64,000 nucleotides of DNA from Vibrio gallicus (GCF_024346875.1 NZ_AP024871.1:372001-436000); one strand, 5' to 3'; shown: positions 27,310-39,795, counted from the first letter of the stretch. Notes: a model not told the origin generated them from the letters alone. Made by a program: numbers and translations.

Positions 27310-29049
27310 ATGATTGAAATTCAACGCCGTCCTGTTTGTGATATATCACACCTGCCTGATTCACTCTCTCCTTTAATGCGTCGTGTTTATTCCTCGAGAG
27401 GGGTGACGTCTGTACAGCAACTCGATAAAGGGGCAAAGGGGTTATTACCTCCTACTCGCCTATATGGCATTCAGCCTGCGGCTGATTTGCTCGTTGATGC
27501 TATTGAGCAGGGTGTGCGTATTATTGTGGTGGGGGACTTTGATGCTGATGGCGCAACCAGTTCCGCGCTGTCGGTTTTAGCTTTGCGTATGTTAGGCTCC
27601 AGCAATGTTGACTATCTAGTCCCCAATCGATTTGAAGACGGCTATGGGCTTAGTCCTGAGGTTGTACAACAAGCTATCGCAATGGGCGCAGAGCTTATTA
27701 TGACGGTCGACAACGGTGTGTCTTCGATTGAAGGGGTTAAATACGCCAAGCAACATAATATTAAGGTGCTGGTTACTGACCACCACTTGCCAGGGCATGA
27801 GCTCCCCGATGCCGATGCGATGGTTAACCCTAATTTACATGAATGTGATTTTCCTTCTAAGGCATTAGCTGGGGTTGGGGTTGCCTTTTATCTAATGGCT
27901 GCGGTGCGAGCCAAGCTAAGGCAAAAAAATAGCTTTAGTGAGCGGGGTATACCAGAGCCAAACCTATCTGAGTTGCTCGATTTAGTCGCACTTGGCACGG
28001 TAGCCGATGTGGTGCCATTGGATGAGAATAATCGAATATTAGTACATCAAGGCCTACAACGAATACGCGCTGGAAAAGGGCGACCTGGCATCTTAGCCTT
28101 AATTGAGATAGCAAAGCGCAACCCGAGCCGCCTAGTGGCCTCTGACTTTGGTTTTGCTCTAGGACCACGTATTAATGCAGCTGGTCGCTTGGATGATATG
28201 TCATTTGGGGTCGAGTTATTAATGTGTTCCAACATTCATGCTGCGCGCCGTATGGCATCTGAACTTGATTCTCTTAATCAGACTCGAAAAGAGATAGAAG
28301 AGGGGATGAAACAAGAGGCAATGGCGCTGTGTGAACGGCTACAATTTAGTAGTACTCAGGATCTGCCTCATGGGCTAGCCATGTTTCAGCGAGACTGGCA
28401 TCAGGGCGTAATTGGTATCCTAGCTTCACGCATCAAAGATAAGTTTCATCGTCCGGTTATTGCATTTGCTGACGGTGGTGATGGTGTGATTAAAGGCTCT
28501 TGCCGCTCGATTGTAGGCTTGCATATGCGTGATACGCTGGATCTGATTGATGTTCAAAACCCAGGCCTTATCTTGAAGTTTGGTGGACATGCAATGGCAG
28601 CGGGCTTATCCATTAAAGAAAAAGATTTTGAAATATTCTCTAAGCTATTTGACGACGCGGTTCGAGCGCAACTTGATGACCATGCCCTTAAAGGCATTAT
28701 CTTATCGGATGGCGAGCTTACTCCTGAGCAGTTTAATATGCATACCGCACAAGAAATCCGTCAAGGCGGTCCTTGGGGGCAAGCATTTCCAGAGCCTATC
28801 TTTGATGGTGAGTTTAAGGTATTGCATCAGAAATTAGTTGGTGAAAAGCACCTTAAGCTGATGCTTGAACCCCTGCATCGCTCTCATCCCACTAATATTA
28901 TGGTGGATGCCATTGCCTTTAACGTAGATCTTAGACGCTGGCCTGATGCGGCAACAACTAAGGTTCGCCTTGCATACCGCTTAGATATCAATGAGTTTCG
29001 TGGTAATCAAAGCATGCAATTAATGGTAGAGCATATCGAAGGTGCCTAA
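27310..29049 (+). CDS. recJ: Single-stranded-DNA-specific exonuclease RecJ
   Basis: 579 residues, DHH phosphoesterase superfamily. Metal-binding motifs appear in order: GDFDADGATS (about 77-86), TVDNGVSS (about 136-143), VTDHHLPGH (about 157-165) and FGLGP-like GFALGPRINAAGRLDD (about 281-296). The C-terminal DHHA1 and OB-fold regions contain GGHAMAAGLS. It degrades 5'-ended single strands in recombination and mismatch repair. It is intact and of normal length. Confidence 0.97.
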   Translation: MIEIQRRPVCDISHLPDSLSPLMRRVYSSRGVTSVQQLDKGAKGLLPPTRLYGIQPAADLLVDAIEQGVRIIVVGDFDADGATSSALSVLALRMLGSSNVDYLVPNRFEDGYGLSPEVVQQAIAMGAELIMTVDNGVSSIEGVKYAKQHNIKVLVTDHHLPGHELPDADAMVNPNLHECDFPSKALAGVGVAFYLMAAVRAKLRQKNSFSERGIPEPNLSELLDLVALGTVADVVPLDENNRILVHQGLQRIRAGKGRPGILALIEIAKRNPSRLVASDFGFALGPRINAAGRLDDMSFGVELLMCSNIHAARRMASELDSLNQTRKEIEEGMKQEAMALCERLQFSSTQDLPHGLAMFQRDWHQGVIGILASRIKDKFHRPVIAFADGGDGVIKGSCRSIVGLHMRDTLDLIDVQNPGLILKFGGHAMAAGLSIKEKDFEIFSKLFDDAVRAQLDDHALKGIILSDGELTPEQFNMHTAQEIRQGGPWGQAFPEPIFDGEFKVLHQKLVGEKHLKLMLEPLHRSHPTNIMVDAIAFNVDLRRWPDAATTKVRLAYRLDINEFRGNQSMQLMVEHIEGA

Positions 29050-29152
29050 TAAAATTCACTATATGGCAAGGATATAGTAAATATTCCTGTATCTTGGTCA
29101 CATTTTTAAGTAAAATTCTGCGGTTATTTTCTATTCAAATTACTGGCAGAAG

Positions 29153-30251
29153 ATGTTTGAAATCAATCCTATTAAAAACCGCCTACAGGACGTGTCTGAA
29201 CGCACTAATGTCCTGAGGGGGTACCTTTGACTATGACGCTAAGAAAGAGCGTCTAGAAGAGGTAAATGCAGAGCTAGAACAACCCGATGTATGGAACGAA
29301 CCTGAGCGTGCTCAAGCACTTGGTAAAGAACGTGCATCCCTTGAAGCGGTTGTAGAAACCATAGATCAACTTGACCAAGGCGGCGAAGACGTCGAAGGTT
29401 TACTTGAACTTGCGGTGGAAGAAGAAGACCAAGAAACCTTCGATGAGATTGAACCTGAATTAGCAGAACTAGAAGCGAAGCTAGAGAAGCTAGAGTTCCG
29501 TCGTATGTTTTCTGGTGACCATGATGGTTCTGATTGCTATATCGATTTGCAATCAGGCTCTGGTGGTACTGAGGCTCAAGACTGGACCTCTATGTTACTG
29601 CGTATGTACCTGCGTTGGGCTGAGTCGAAAGGCTTCAAAACTGAGGTTATCGAGGTATCAGAGGGCGAGGTTGCAGGATTGAAATCAGCAACGGTTCGTA
29701 TTGCTGGTGAGTACGCCTACGGCTGGTTACGCACAGAAACGGGCGTACATCGCTTAGTTCGTAAATCACCATTTGATTCAGGCGGTCGTCGTCATACTTC
29801 TTTTGCTTCTGCATTCATATATCCAGAGATTGATGACAATATTCAGATAGATATCAACCCGTCTGATTTACGTATTGATGTATACCGTGCATCTGGTGCT
29901 GGTGGTCAGCACGTTAACACCACAGAATCAGCGGTACGTATTACTCACTTGCCAACGAATATTGTTGTACAGTGCCAGAACGATCGTTCTCAGCATAAGA
30001 ACAAAGATCAAGCGATGAAGCAACTACGTGCTAAATTGTTTGAATATGAGTTGCAAAAACAGAATGCCGAGAAGCAAGCCAATGAAGATGCGAAATCGGA
30101 TATAGGTTGGGGTAGTCAGATTCGTTCTTACGTTCTGGATGACTCACGTATCAAAGATTTGCGTACTGGTATTGAAAATCGCAACACCCAAGCCGTCCTA
30201 GATGGCGACCTAGACAAATTTATTGAAGCTAGCCTGAAATCAGGTTTGTAA
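29153..30251 (+). CDS. prfB: Peptide chain release factor 2 (programmed +1 frameshift)
   Basis: The zero frame starts at ATG 29153 ([12 protein letters not shown]), runs 25 codons and meets an in-frame TGA at 29228-29230. A +1 shift on CTT-TGA-C continues in the frame ending at 30251, giving 365 residues, the exact length of E. coli RF2. Domain 2 has the SPF stop-recognition motif (KSPFDSGG), and the peptidyl hydrolysis motif GGQ lies in SGAGGQHVN. Automatic callers would truncate it to start at 29415. The residue equivalent to E. coli K-12 Thr246 is alanine (YRASGAGGQ), the fully active form. lysS follows 39 bp later. Confidence 0.97.
29216..29231 (+). promoter_or_regulatory. prfB recoding site
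   Basis: AGGGGG-TAC-CTT-TGA-C: an internal Shine-Dalgarno three bases before the CTT slippery codon and the UGA stop at codon 26. It allows autoregulation by RF2 level. It matches the E. coli site except TAC for TAT. Confidence 0.97.
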
Positions 30252-30290
30252 GCTTTTCACCGACACTATATCGAAGCAGGATAGATCAAA

Positions 30291-31808
30291 ATGACTGATG
30301 CTGTTCAAAATGACAACGCTCAAGAAGAAAATAAGCTAATTGCTGAACGCCGTGCGAAACTAGATGAAATTCGCAAAAACTGTAACGCAAATGGCCACCC
30401 GAATGACTTCCGTCGTGACGCACTTGCGGGCGACCTACAAAAGCAGTTCGGTGAAAAGAGCAAAGAAGAGCTAGAAGAGCTTAACCACATCGTCGCTATT
30501 GCGGGCCGTATTATGGCTAAACGTGGTCCCTTCCTTGTGATTCAAGAGACCTCTGGTCGTATTCAAGGCTATGCTGCGAAAAACGTTCAGAAAGACCTGA
30601 AAGCGAAATATCAAGGTCTAGATATCGGTGATATCGTAGGCATCAAAGGTGCGCTTCATAAATCTGGTAAAGGCGACCTATATGTGAATATGGAAGAATA
30701 CGAGTTGCTAACTAAAGCACTTCGTCCGCTTCCAGAAAAATTCCACGGCTTGACTGACCAAGAGATGCGTTATCGTCAGCGCTACGTTGACCTTATTGTG
30801 AACGAAGATTCTCGTTCTGCATTTATTGTTCGCTCTAAGCTTGTATCTGCAATTCGCAGCTTCATGAGTGGCAAAGGCTACCTTGAAGTTGAAACACCTA
30901 TGATGCACGTGATTCCTGGTGGTGCAACGGCGCGTCCGTTTATCACCCATCACAATGCGCTAGATATCGATATGTACCTGCGTGTTGCTCCAGAGCTGTA
31001 TCTGAAGCGTTTGGTTGTGGGTGGCTTTGATCGCGTATTCGAGATCAACCGTAACTTCCGTAACGAAGGCTTGTCTCCGCGCCACAACCCAGAATTCACT
31101 ATGATGGAGTTCTATCAAGCTTACTCTGATTATAAAGACCTAATGGATCTTACTGAAGAGATGCTAAGTACTGTAGCGGTGGAAGTATTGGGTTCTACTT
31201 CAATGCCATATGGTGATGAAACTGTTGAGTTTGGTGGCACTTACGCGCGCATGAGCATGTTTGAAGCGATCAAACAGTACAACCCTGACCACGCTGACAT
31301 TCAAGCCCTAACTGAGGCTGATCTGCAAGACCGTGACAAGATGGTTGCTATCGCTAAATCAGTGCATGTTAACGTAGAAACGTTCTGGACATGTGGTCAA
31401 TTGCTTGAAGAGATCTTTGGTGAAACCGCTGAGCCGCAACTGATTCAGCCTACCTTTATTACTGGCTACCCAGCAGATATCTCTCCATTGGCGCGTCGCA
31501 GCGATGACAACCCGTTCTTTACTGACCGCTTTGAGTTCTTTATTGGTGGCCGTGAAGTAGCAAATGGATTCTCTGAGCTAAATGATGCAGAAGATCAAGA
31601 TGCTCGCTTTAAAGCACAGGTTGATGCGAAAGATGCCGGTGATGATGAAGCTATGTACTACGATGCTGATTACATTACAGCACTAGAACACGGCCTGCCG
31701 CCAACAGCAGGCCAAGGTATTGGTATTGACCGCTTGGCAATGCTGTTTACCAACACGCACACTATCCGTGACGTAATCCTATTCCCTGCAATGCGTCCAC
31801 AGCAGTAA
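30291..31808 (+). CDS. lysS: Lysyl-tRNA synthetase (class II)
   Basis: 505 residues. An N-terminal OB-fold anticodon-binding domain (about 60-150) precedes the class II catalytic core with motif 1 ([16 protein letters not shown]), motif 2 ([25 protein letters not shown]) and motif 3 ([10 protein letters not shown]). It charges tRNA-Lys. Downstream of prfB as in E. coli. A terminator closes the transcription unit. Confidence 0.98.
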   Translation: MTDAVQNDNAQEENKLIAERRAKLDEIRKNCNANGHPNDFRRDALAGDLQKQFGEKSKEELEELNHIVAIAGRIMAKRGPFLVIQETSGRIQGYAAKNVQKDLKAKYQGLDIGDIVGIKGALHKSGKGDLYVNMEEYELLTKALRPLPEKFHGLTDQEMRYRQRYVDLIVNEDSRSAFIVRSKLVSAIRSFMSGKGYLEVETPMMHVIPGGATARPFITHHNALDIDMYLRVAPELYLKRLVVGGFDRVFEINRNFRNEGLSPRHNPEFTMMEFYQAYSDYKDLMDLTEEMLSTVAVEVLGSTSMPYGDETVEFGGTYARMSMFEAIKQYNPDHADIQALTEADLQDRDKMVAIAKSVHVNVETFWTCGQLLEEIFGETAEPQLIQPTFITGYPADISPLARRSDDNPFFTDRFEFFIGGREVANGFSELNDAEDQDARFKAQVDAKDAGDDEAMYYDADYITALEHGLPPTAGQGIGIDRLAMLFTNTHTIRDVILFPAMRPQQ

Positions 31809-31823
31809 TTGCAGTTTAGAATC

Positions 31824-31857
31824 AAAAACGGCACCTTAATTAGGGTGCCGTTTTTTT
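31824..31857. terminator. Bidirectional terminator lysS / CBS-protein gene
   Basis: CGGCACC pairs with GGTGCCG flanked by A5 and T7 runs. The stop codon of the convergent CBS gene lies within the T-run. Confidence 0.93.
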
Positions 31858-32299
31858 ATGTATCGGATTCTACAGGCTCAACTTCTTGTTGTAGCTCAAG
31901 CAGGTTGATTGCTACCGACACAAAATCACTGTCAGTAATAATGCCGACCAAAATATGATTTGAAACCACGGGTAGACACCCAACTTTTCGTTTTTGCATT
32001 ACCAGTGCGCTTTCTCGTAATCCTGCTCGTGGAGAGACAGTTAATACGTTTTTACGCATTGCGAGGTTGAGTGGTGTTTCTAGGGTGTAGGCGTCACTAT
32101 TTGGGTTAACCTGCAAGCTCGAATCTTGAGCTGCCAAGATATCTCGCTGAGTAATTAACCCCAATAGCTTGTCATCGGTATCGACTACTGGAACATGCCG
32201 AATATCGTGCTCTGCCATTAATTTTCTAGCATCTGCTAAGGTATTGGAGCGCAGCAGAGTGTAGGGGGTTCGAGTCATAAGCTCGGCTATTGTTATCAT
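31856..32299 (-). CDS. Tandem CBS-domain protein
   Basis: 147 residues consisting almost entirely of two CBS domains: about 7-60 (MTRTPYTLLRSNTLADARKL then DIRHVPVVD, LLGLITQRDIL) and about 80-135 (MRKNVLTVSPRAGL, KVGCLPVVS, LVGIITDSDFV). Such stand-alone pairs bind adenine nucleotides such as AMP or ATP and act as sensors; the partner is not evident. It is divergent from queA. Confidence 0.9.
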   Translation of the reverse strand: MITIAELMTRTPYTLLRSNTLADARKLMAEHDIRHVPVVDTDDKLLGLITQRDILAAQDSSLQVNPNSDAYTLETPLNLAMRKNVLTVSPRAGLRESALVMQKRKVGCLPVVSNHILVGIITDSDFVSVAINLLELQQEVEPVESDT

Positions 32300-32464
32300 A
32301 ATAATCTCCTGTCAGTTCCATCTTTATTAACTATAGGTTTAGGTCTCGCTTTAAACTTTGATTTAACCCCAAAAAACGCCCAAAATTTTAACGTTTATTT
32401 TACTTTTTTGAGTGGTGCTTACTGATCGCTTTAGCAAGGAGTTGTGTAGAATGTCGAACTTTCC

Positions 32465-32492
32465 TTGATCTTGCCTGATGGCAATCTATACT
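32465..32492 (+). promoter_or_regulatory. Candidate sigma-70 promoter of queA
   Basis: TTGATC, a 16-nt spacer and TATACT, 40 bp upstream of the queA start. Confidence 0.65.
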
Positions 32493-32531
32493 AGCGCCCT
32501 GCAAAAAATTTAGCCTAGGATTGTAGACCCC

Positions 32532-33584
32532 ATGCAAGTTTCTGATTTTCATTTTGAACTCCCTGATGAGTTGATCGCACGCTACCCTATGCAGGAGCGT
32601 ACCGCGAGCCGTTTGCTTAAGTTAGATGGCAATAGTGGCCTTATTGAAGACAAGGGGTTTACCGATATCCTTGATTCCATCCAAGCTGGAGACCTGCTGG
32701 TATTTAATAATACTCGCGTGATTCCTGCGCGTGTATTTGGACGTAAGGCTAGTGGCGGTAAAATCGAGGTTCTAGTCGAGCGCATGCTAGATGAGCATTC
32801 TATTTTGGCCCATGTGCGCTCTTCAAAAGCACCGAAACCTGGAACTCAGATATTCTTAGGCGACGATGATCAATACCAAGCGGAGATGGTAGCTCGCCAT
32901 GATGCACTGTTTGAGCTTAAATTCACCTCAGATAAAGCCGTGTTGAAGATCTTAGAAGAGGTAGGGCATATGCCATTGCCTCCTTACATTGATCGCCCTG
33001 ACGAAGATTCAGACCAAGAGCGTTATCAAACGGTTTACAATGAGAAACCAGGAGCGGTTGCCGCCCCTACCGCTGGGCTGCATTTTGATGAAGCTATTTT
33101 AGCCAAGATCCAAGCTAAGGGCGCTAAGCTTGCATTCGTTACCCTACATGTAGGTGCGGGTACCTTTCAGCCTGTACGGGTCGACAACATCTTAGAGCAT
33201 CACATGCACGCGGAGTATGTTGAGGTTACCCAAGAGGTTGTAGATACCATTCTTGAAACCAAGCACAAGGGTGGACGTGTGATTGCAGTTGGAACAACCT
33301 CGGTTCGTTCTTTAGAGAGTGCCGCTCAAGATGCAGTCAAAAATGGCACTGAACTAAAGGCCTTTTTTGGTGACACCGATATTTTTATTTACCCAGGCTA
33401 TGAGTTTCAACTTATTGATGGCTTGTTAACTAATTTCCACCTTCCAGAGTCAACTCTGATTATGCTGGTAAGTGCGTTTGCAGGCTATGATCATGTTATG
33501 AATGCCTATTCCCATGCGGTTCAGAACAAGTATCGTTTCTTCAGTTATGGCGATGCTATGTTTGTGACTCGCAAAGGGTTATAA
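32532..33584 (+). CDS. queA: SAM:tRNA ribosyltransferase-isomerase QueA
   Basis: 350 residues. Family blocks [61 protein letters not shown] and [10 protein letters not shown] are all present. It transfers the ribose of S-adenosylmethionine to 7-aminomethyl-7-deazaguanine in tRNA, making epoxyqueuosine. It is followed by tgt, the previous step of the pathway. Confidence 0.97.
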   Translation: MQVSDFHFELPDELIARYPMQERTASRLLKLDGNSGLIEDKGFTDILDSIQAGDLLVFNNTRVIPARVFGRKASGGKIEVLVERMLDEHSILAHVRSSKAPKPGTQIFLGDDDQYQAEMVARHDALFELKFTSDKAVLKILEEVGHMPLPPYIDRPDEDSDQERYQTVYNEKPGAVAAPTAGLHFDEAILAKIQAKGAKLAFVTLHVGAGTFQPVRVDNILEHHMHAEYVEVTQEVVDTILETKHKGGRVIAVGTTSVRSLESAAQDAVKNGTELKAFFGDTDIFIYPGYEFQLIDGLLTNFHLPESTLIMLVSAFAGYDHVMNAYSHAVQNKYRFFSYGDAMFVTRKGL

Positions 33585-33741
33585 GCGAGAATTTAGAATT
33601 CAACCCCTAACTGGCGCAGTAGTTAGTTAGAGTAGGCGAGTGCTAGGTAATTCTAGAAAGTATTATAGATAGATACTTTTTGCATCTGAATGCAAACACT
33701 CTTATAAGGCGCTATATCTTACGAGATATGTCCTAAACTAA

Positions 33742-34914
<1,173 letters not shown>

Positions 34915-34921
34915 TCCATTT

Positions 34922-34956
34922 CAGGGCAAATTCAACAGTTTGTTGTATTTGCCCTG
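34922..34956 (+). other. Long hairpin between tgt and yajC
   Basis: CAGGGCAAAT pairs with ATTTGCCCTG, and after one T-T mismatch CAACA pairs with TGTTG around GTT: 15 bp in all, only 8 bp after the tgt stop. No T-run follows, so it is not a standard terminator. It may protect the upstream mRNA or mark a processing site. Confidence 0.7.
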
Positions 34957-35052
34957 TTAGTATTTGGGCTATCCCCCTTGAAACTATAGGGAGAAAGCCT
35001 CATCTATTACGATAACTTTATTTATAATTTTTTTAAAAGGGGACTTTTTGTT

Positions 35053-35388
35053 ATGAGTTTATTCATCTCTCAAGCTCATGCTGCAGCTGAAGGCGCATCA
35101 CAAGGTGGTGGTTTTGAAATGCTGATCATGCTAGGTATGTTCGCGGTAATTTTCTATTTTATGATTTACCGTCCACAATCAAAACGCGTTAAAGAGCATA
35201 AAAACCTTATTGCTTCTATGTCTAAAGGTGATGAGATTCTAACCAGTGGTGGTATCGTTGGTAAAATTGCTTCAATCTCTGAAGAGAATGACTTTATTGC
35301 AATTGAGCTTAACCAGAATAACGAAGTTGTAATCAAGAAAGAATTCGTTACAGCAGTGCTACCTAAGGGTACACTGAAATCTCTATAA
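35053..35388 (+). CDS. yajC: Sec translocon accessory subunit YajC
   Basis: 111 residues, one membrane helix (about 22-41, [19 protein letters not shown]) and a cytoplasmic domain with [15 protein letters not shown]. It associates with SecDF and SecYEG in the inner membrane. It begins the yajC-secD-secF cluster. Confidence 0.97.
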   Translation: MSLFISQAHAAAEGASQGGGFEMLIMLGMFAVIFYFMIYRPQSKRVKEHKNLIASMSKGDEILTSGGIVGKIASISEENDFIAIELNQNNEVVIKKEFVTAVLPKGTLKSL

Positions 35389-35410
35389 AACCAGCTTAAG
35401 GATCCTCGCT

Positions 35411-37264
35411 GTGTTAAACCGTTATCCGTTATGGAAGTATTTGATGGTACTTTTGGCCATCTTGGTCGCGGCCCTGTACGCACTTCCAAACCTGTACGGT
35501 GAAGATCCAGCCATTCAAATTACAGGGGCACGTGGTGCCTCTGTTGATATGGCAACCATGGATACTGTCACCCAAGCTCTTGAAAAAGAGAACCTATCAC
35601 ATAAATCTATCGCTTTAGAGAATGGCTCTATCTTGGTACGTTTTGGCGACACTGATACTCAGATTAGTGCTCGAGACGTTATCAGCGAAGCGGTAGGCCC
35701 TAATCTGATTGTTGCGCTGAACTTAGCCGCATCAACACCAAACTGGCTAGAAAGTATTGGCGCTGCGCCAATGAAACTTGGCCTGGATTTGCGTGGTGGT
35801 GTGCACTTCTTAATGGAAGTGGATATGGACGCAGCAATGCAAAAATTGATCGGTCAACAAGAAGAAGCCTTCCGCAGTGAACTGCGTGAAGAGCGTATTC
35901 GTTACCGCTCTATTCGCGCCAATAAAGACTCTGTTGAGGTTATCTTACGTGATGCCGCTCAGCTTGACCAAGCAAAGCAATTGCTTAGATCTAAGCATGC
36001 CGACACTGTATTTACGGATTCAGATGCCAATGGTCGCTTTACGCTAACTGCCAAATTTAATGAAGCCCGTCTAACTGAGGTTCGTAATTATGCCGTAGAG
36101 CAGAATATTACAATCCTTCGTAACCGTGTGAATGAATTAGGTGTTGCAGAGCCGCTTGTTCAACGTCAAGGTGCAAGCCGTATTGTGGTTGAGCTTCCCG
36201 GTGTTCAAGATACTGCTCGCGCTAAAGAGATTCTTGGTGCAACGGCTACCCTTGAGTTCCGAGAAGTGGACATGCAGGCTGATATAGCTGCGGCTGCAAG
36301 TGGTCGTGTTCCTGCCGGAAGTGAAGTTAAAACAGACCGTAATGGACGTCCTGTTGTACTTAAAAAACGCGTTATTCTTGGCGGTTCTAGCATCACGGAT
36401 GCAAGTTCAAGTGCCGATGAGTACGGTCGTCCACAGGTTAACATCTCGCTAGATAGCGAAGGTGGAAGCAAGATGGGAGCCTTCTCTAGAAAGAATATTG
36501 GTAAGCTAATGGCGACTGTTTTTGCTGAGTACAAAGACAGTGGTAAGCGTACGCCGGAAGGTAAAGTCATCCTAAGTAAGCACGAAGAAGTGATCAACCA
36601 AGCGACGATTCAGTCTGCTCTTGGTCGTAGCTTCCGTATTACAGGTATTGACTCATCAGCTGAAGCACACAACCTAGCACTATTATTGCGAGCCGGTGCT
36701 CTTATCGCTCCTATCTCTATCGTAGAAGAGCGCACCATAGGTCCATCTATGGGGCAACAAAACATCGATAAAGGTATTCAAGCGTGTGTTTGGGGCCTAG
36801 TTGCGGTAATGCTATTTACACTGTTTTATTACCGTAAGTTTGGTTTCATTGCCAACATGGCTCTAATGGCTAACCTAGTGTTGATCATAGGCGTTATGTC
36901 TATGATTCCTGGGGCCACTATGACCCTACCAGGCATTGCCGGTATTGTATTGACAGTCGGTATGGCGGTGGATGCTAACGTATTGATATTTGAGCGTATC
37001 CGTGAAGAGCTGCGTGATGGACGTAATCCTCAGCAAGCGATTCACCAAGGTTATGCGAATGCATTCAGTACCATTGCCGATGCCAACATCACCACCCTAT
37101 TAACCGCCATTATCCTATTTGCGGTTGGTACTGGTGCGATTAAAGGCTTTGCGGTAACTCTGTCTATCGGTATCTTGACCTCAATGTTCACTGCCATTAT
37201 TGGTACACGTTGTGTGGTTAATCTGCTGTATGGCGGTAAACGCATCTCTAAACTGTCGATCTAA
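35411..37264 (+). CDS. secD: Protein translocase subunit SecD
   Basis: 617 residues, GTG start. Membrane helix 1 is about 9-27 ([20 protein letters not shown]). A large periplasmic P1 domain follows, including [18 protein letters not shown] (D1 motif) and [14 protein letters not shown]. The C-terminal five helices (about 450-610) hold the motif [18 protein letters not shown] (D4). With SecF it uses the proton gradient to finish export of secreted proteins. Normal length and intact. Confidence 0.98.
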   Translation: MLNRYPLWKYLMVLLAILVAALYALPNLYGEDPAIQITGARGASVDMATMDTVTQALEKENLSHKSIALENGSILVRFGDTDTQISARDVISEAVGPNLIVALNLAASTPNWLESIGAAPMKLGLDLRGGVHFLMEVDMDAAMQKLIGQQEEAFRSELREERIRYRSIRANKDSVEVILRDAAQLDQAKQLLRSKHADTVFTDSDANGRFTLTAKFNEARLTEVRNYAVEQNITILRNRVNELGVAEPLVQRQGASRIVVELPGVQDTARAKEILGATATLEFREVDMQADIAAAASGRVPAGSEVKTDRNGRPVVLKKRVILGGSSITDASSSADEYGRPQVNISLDSEGGSKMGAFSRKNIGKLMATVFAEYKDSGKRTPEGKVILSKHEEVINQATIQSALGRSFRITGIDSSAEAHNLALLLRAGALIAPISIVEERTIGPSMGQQNIDKGIQACVWGLVAVMLFTLFYYRKFGFIANMALMANLVLIIGVMSMIPGATMTLPGIAGIVLTVGMAVDANVLIFERIREELRDGRNPQQAIHQGYANAFSTIADANITTLLTAIILFAVGTGAIKGFAVTLSIGILTSMFTAIIGTRCVVNLLYGGKRISKLSI

Positions 37265-37278
37265 TTGAAGGTATTAGC

Positions 37279-38226
37279 ATGTTTCAACTAATGAGAGCTG
37301 ACAAAGCGATCGACTTTATGCGCTGGTCGAAAGGCGCGGTTGTGTTGTCAGTATTAATGATTGTTGCGTCAATCTTCACCCTATCAACTAATTGGTTGAA
37401 CTGGGGTCTAGATTTTACCGGCGGTACTCTGATTGAGGTTGGGTTTGAAAATCCAGCTAATCTAGAAGAGATCCGTGGTGCACTTGACCAAAAAGGGTTT
37501 GGTGACGCAACAGTACAAAACTTCGGTTCTGCTCGCGAAGTAATGGTACGTCTACGTCCTAGAGATAACCTGCAGGGTGAACAACTTGGCAGCCAGATTA
37601 TCGAAGCTTTAGAACAAGGCACTGGTGAAAGCGTAGAAATGCGTCGTGTTGAGTTTGTTGGACCGAATGTCGGAGATGAACTAGCAGAAGCGGGCGGCCT
37701 TGCGATTATCGTATCGCTTATCTGTATCTTGCTCTATGTATCGGTACGCTTTGAATGGCGTCTAGCTGCTGGGGCGGTATTGGCCTTGGCGCACGATGTT
37801 ATTATTACCCTAGGTATTTTCTCAATACTACAGATTGAGGTGGATCTAACCATAGTTGCAGCCTTGCTGACAGTGGTGGGTTACTCACTCAACGATACCA
37901 TAGTAGTATTCGACCGGATTCGTGAGAACTTCCGTAAGATCCGTAAAGGCGGTTCGGTTGAGATTATCAATGGTGCTATTACTCAAACCCTAAGCCGTAC
38001 CTTGATTACCTCTGGTACAACATTGTTTGTGGTAATAGCTCTGTTTACTAAGGGTGGTGCAAACATCCATGGCTTTGCTTTAGCATTATTGCTTGGTATT
38101 ACTGTTGGTACTTACTCCTCTATCTATGTTGCATCAAACCTAGCTCTGAAACTTGGTGTTTCTCGTGAGCACTTGATGCCACCAAAAGTTGAGAAGGAAG
38201 GCGCAGAATTTGATGAAATGCCTTAA
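37279..38226 (+). CDS. secF: Protein translocase subunit SecF
   Basis: 315 residues, six predicted membrane helices. Signatures GLDFTGGTLIEVGF (about 39-52) and GYSLNDTIVVFDRIREN (about 200-216) match the family. It forms the RND-type export motor with SecD, 14 bp upstream. Terminated by the hairpin at 38255-38286. Confidence 0.98.
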   Translation: MFQLMRADKAIDFMRWSKGAVVLSVLMIVASIFTLSTNWLNWGLDFTGGTLIEVGFENPANLEEIRGALDQKGFGDATVQNFGSAREVMVRLRPRDNLQGEQLGSQIIEALEQGTGESVEMRRVEFVGPNVGDELAEAGGLAIIVSLICILLYVSVRFEWRLAAGAVLALAHDVIITLGIFSILQIEVDLTIVAALLTVVGYSLNDTIVVFDRIRENFRKIRKGGSVEIINGAITQTLSRTLITSGTTLFVVIALFTKGGANIHGFALALLLGITVGTYSSIYVASNLALKLGVSREHLMPPKVEKEGAEFDEMP

Positions 38227-38254
38227 GGGCAAACGTTGAATCAAGTAGTCTAAT

Positions 38255-38286
38255 AAAACGGTCGACATGGTGTCGGCCGTTTTTTT
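38255..38286 (+). terminator. Terminator of yajC-secDF
   Basis: CGGTCGACA pairs with TGTCGGCCG (one G-T pair) with a TGG loop and a T7 tail. Confidence 0.9.
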
Positions 38287-38303
38287 ATTGGAAGGATGAT
38301 ATT

Positions 38304-38735
38304 GTGCCTACAATTACCCAAAATAGTGCAGTGACACTGCACTTTGCAATTAAGCTAGAAGATGGTTCAGTCGCAGATAGTACCTATCAAATGGGGAAGC
38401 CTGCCAAACTTATTATTGGTGATGGTAGCCTGAGTGATAACTTTGAAACCCACTTAATTGGTATGAGTAAGGGACAGAAACGTTCTATTTCTTTAGCCGC
38501 GTCAGATGCATTTGGTCTGTCAAATCCAGATAATATTCATTATATGGAGCGCGCCAAGTTTGTCGGAGATACTCAGGTAGAGGTTGGAACTGTGATGGCG
38601 TTTAGTGGCCCAGACGGCGTTGAGATCCCAGGGATAATTACTGAGATTGCAGGGGATTCTGTGACCGTTGATTTCAATCACCCTTTAGCTGGGCGTGATG
38701 TTGTGTTTGAGGTTGAAATTGTTGGGGTCGAATAG
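38304..38735 (+). CDS. fkpB: FKBP-type peptidyl-prolyl isomerase FkpB (SlpA)
   Basis: 143 residues, GTG start with AAGGATG upstream. SlyD/FkpB-type layout: the FKBP fold opens LHFAIKLEDGSVADST, with LIGDGSLSDNFETHLIGM near residue 50, and VDFNHPLAGRDVVFEVEI closes it. It catalyses proline isomerisation and acts as a cytoplasmic chaperone. Directly upstream of ispH, as in E. coli; the 68-bp gap suggests co-transcription. Confidence 0.94.
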   Translation: MPTITQNSAVTLHFAIKLEDGSVADSTYQMGKPAKLIIGDGSLSDNFETHLIGMSKGQKRSISLAASDAFGLSNPDNIHYMERAKFVGDTQVEVGTVMAFSGPDGVEIPGIITEIAGDSVTVDFNHPLAGRDVVFEVEIVGVE

Positions 38736-38803
38736 CAAATACTTGAGTTAAACACTCAGTTACCGCTAGAATGTGAGCAGTTTTGCATTTGGGTAATAAT
38801 AAA

Positions 38804-39754
38804 ATGACCATGGAAATTCTTCTAGCCAACCCAAGAGGCTTTTGTGCTGGGGTGGATCGCGCTATCAGTATCGTTGAACGTGCCTTAGAGATGTATCAGC
38901 CACCTATTTATGTTAGACATGAAGTGGTGCACAACCGCTTCGTGGTTGAAGGCCTTAAGCGTCGTGGTGCGGTATTTGTTGAAGAGTTATCTGAAGTGCC
39001 AGATGACAATATTGTTATATTTTCCGCTCATGGTGTTTCTCAGGCGGTGCGCAATGAGGCAAAAAAACGAGACCTTACCGTGTTTGATGCCACATGCCCT
39101 CTTGTAACTAAAGTGCACATGGAGGTAGCGCGTGCGAGTCGCAAGCATATCGAAGTGGTACTTATTGGTCATGCGGGACACCCAGAGGTGGAAGGAACTA
39201 TGGGGCAATACGCCAGCGATGATGGTGGTATGTACCTAGTTGAAACCCCGAATGATGTTGACCAGTTAGCGGTTAAAGACCCATCTAATTTACATTATGT
39301 CAGCCAAACTACGCTCTCCGTTGATGAAACTGCAGGTGTAATAGATAAGTTGCGTGAGGTGTTTCCTGATATCCAAGGGCCGCGCAAAGATGACATCTGC
39401 TATGCCACACAGAATCGTCAAGATGCAGTGCGTACCTTAGCCAGTCAGGTAGAGGTTATGGTAGTGGTAGGTTCGAAGAACTCCTCCAACTCTACTCGTC
39501 TCAAAGAGTTAGCTGAAAAGCTTGGCACGCCTGCCTATCTAACGGATTGCCCAGAAGATATTGATGCAAACTGGTTGAAAGGGTGCAAAAAAATTGGCAT
39601 GACCGCAGGTGCTTCAGCGCCAGAAGAATTAGTAAACACTATTTTAGACAGAGTTAAAGAGCTGACTGATGGTGCGACTGTTAATGAAATCTTAGGTCGA
39701 GAAGAGAATATGTTCTTCGAAGTGCCAAGAGAGTTACAGATCAAACAAGTGTAA
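38804..39754 (+). CDS. ispH: 4-hydroxy-3-methylbut-2-enyl diphosphate reductase IspH
   Basis: 316 residues. The three iron-sulfur cysteines are in [24 protein letters not shown] and [18 protein letters not shown] and [14 protein letters not shown] bind the diphosphate. It makes IPP and DMAPP in the last step of the MEP isoprenoid pathway. The start at 38804 (GGG ten bases upstream) gives [12 protein letters not shown]; the second ATG at 38810 is also possible. Terminated at 39796-39824. Confidence 0.97.
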   Translation: MTMEILLANPRGFCAGVDRAISIVERALEMYQPPIYVRHEVVHNRFVVEGLKRRGAVFVEELSEVPDDNIVIFSAHGVSQAVRNEAKKRDLTVFDATCPLVTKVHMEVARASRKHIEVVLIGHAGHPEVEGTMGQYASDDGGMYLVETPNDVDQLAVKDPSNLHYVSQTTLSVDETAGVIDKLREVFPDIQGPRKDDICYATQNRQDAVRTLASQVEVMVVVGSKNSSNSTRLKELAEKLGTPAYLTDCPEDIDANWLKGCKKIGMTAGASAPEELVNTILDRVKELTDGATVNEILGREENMFFEVPRELQIKQV

Positions 39755-39795
39755 ATAGCTTAGTAAAACTAAGTGGTGGTTTACCTACAATCAAT

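Noticed and set aside
29415..30251. A shortened prfB starting at 29415
   Set aside because: Lacks the N-terminal domain; the frameshift site at 29216-29231 explains the real start at 29153.
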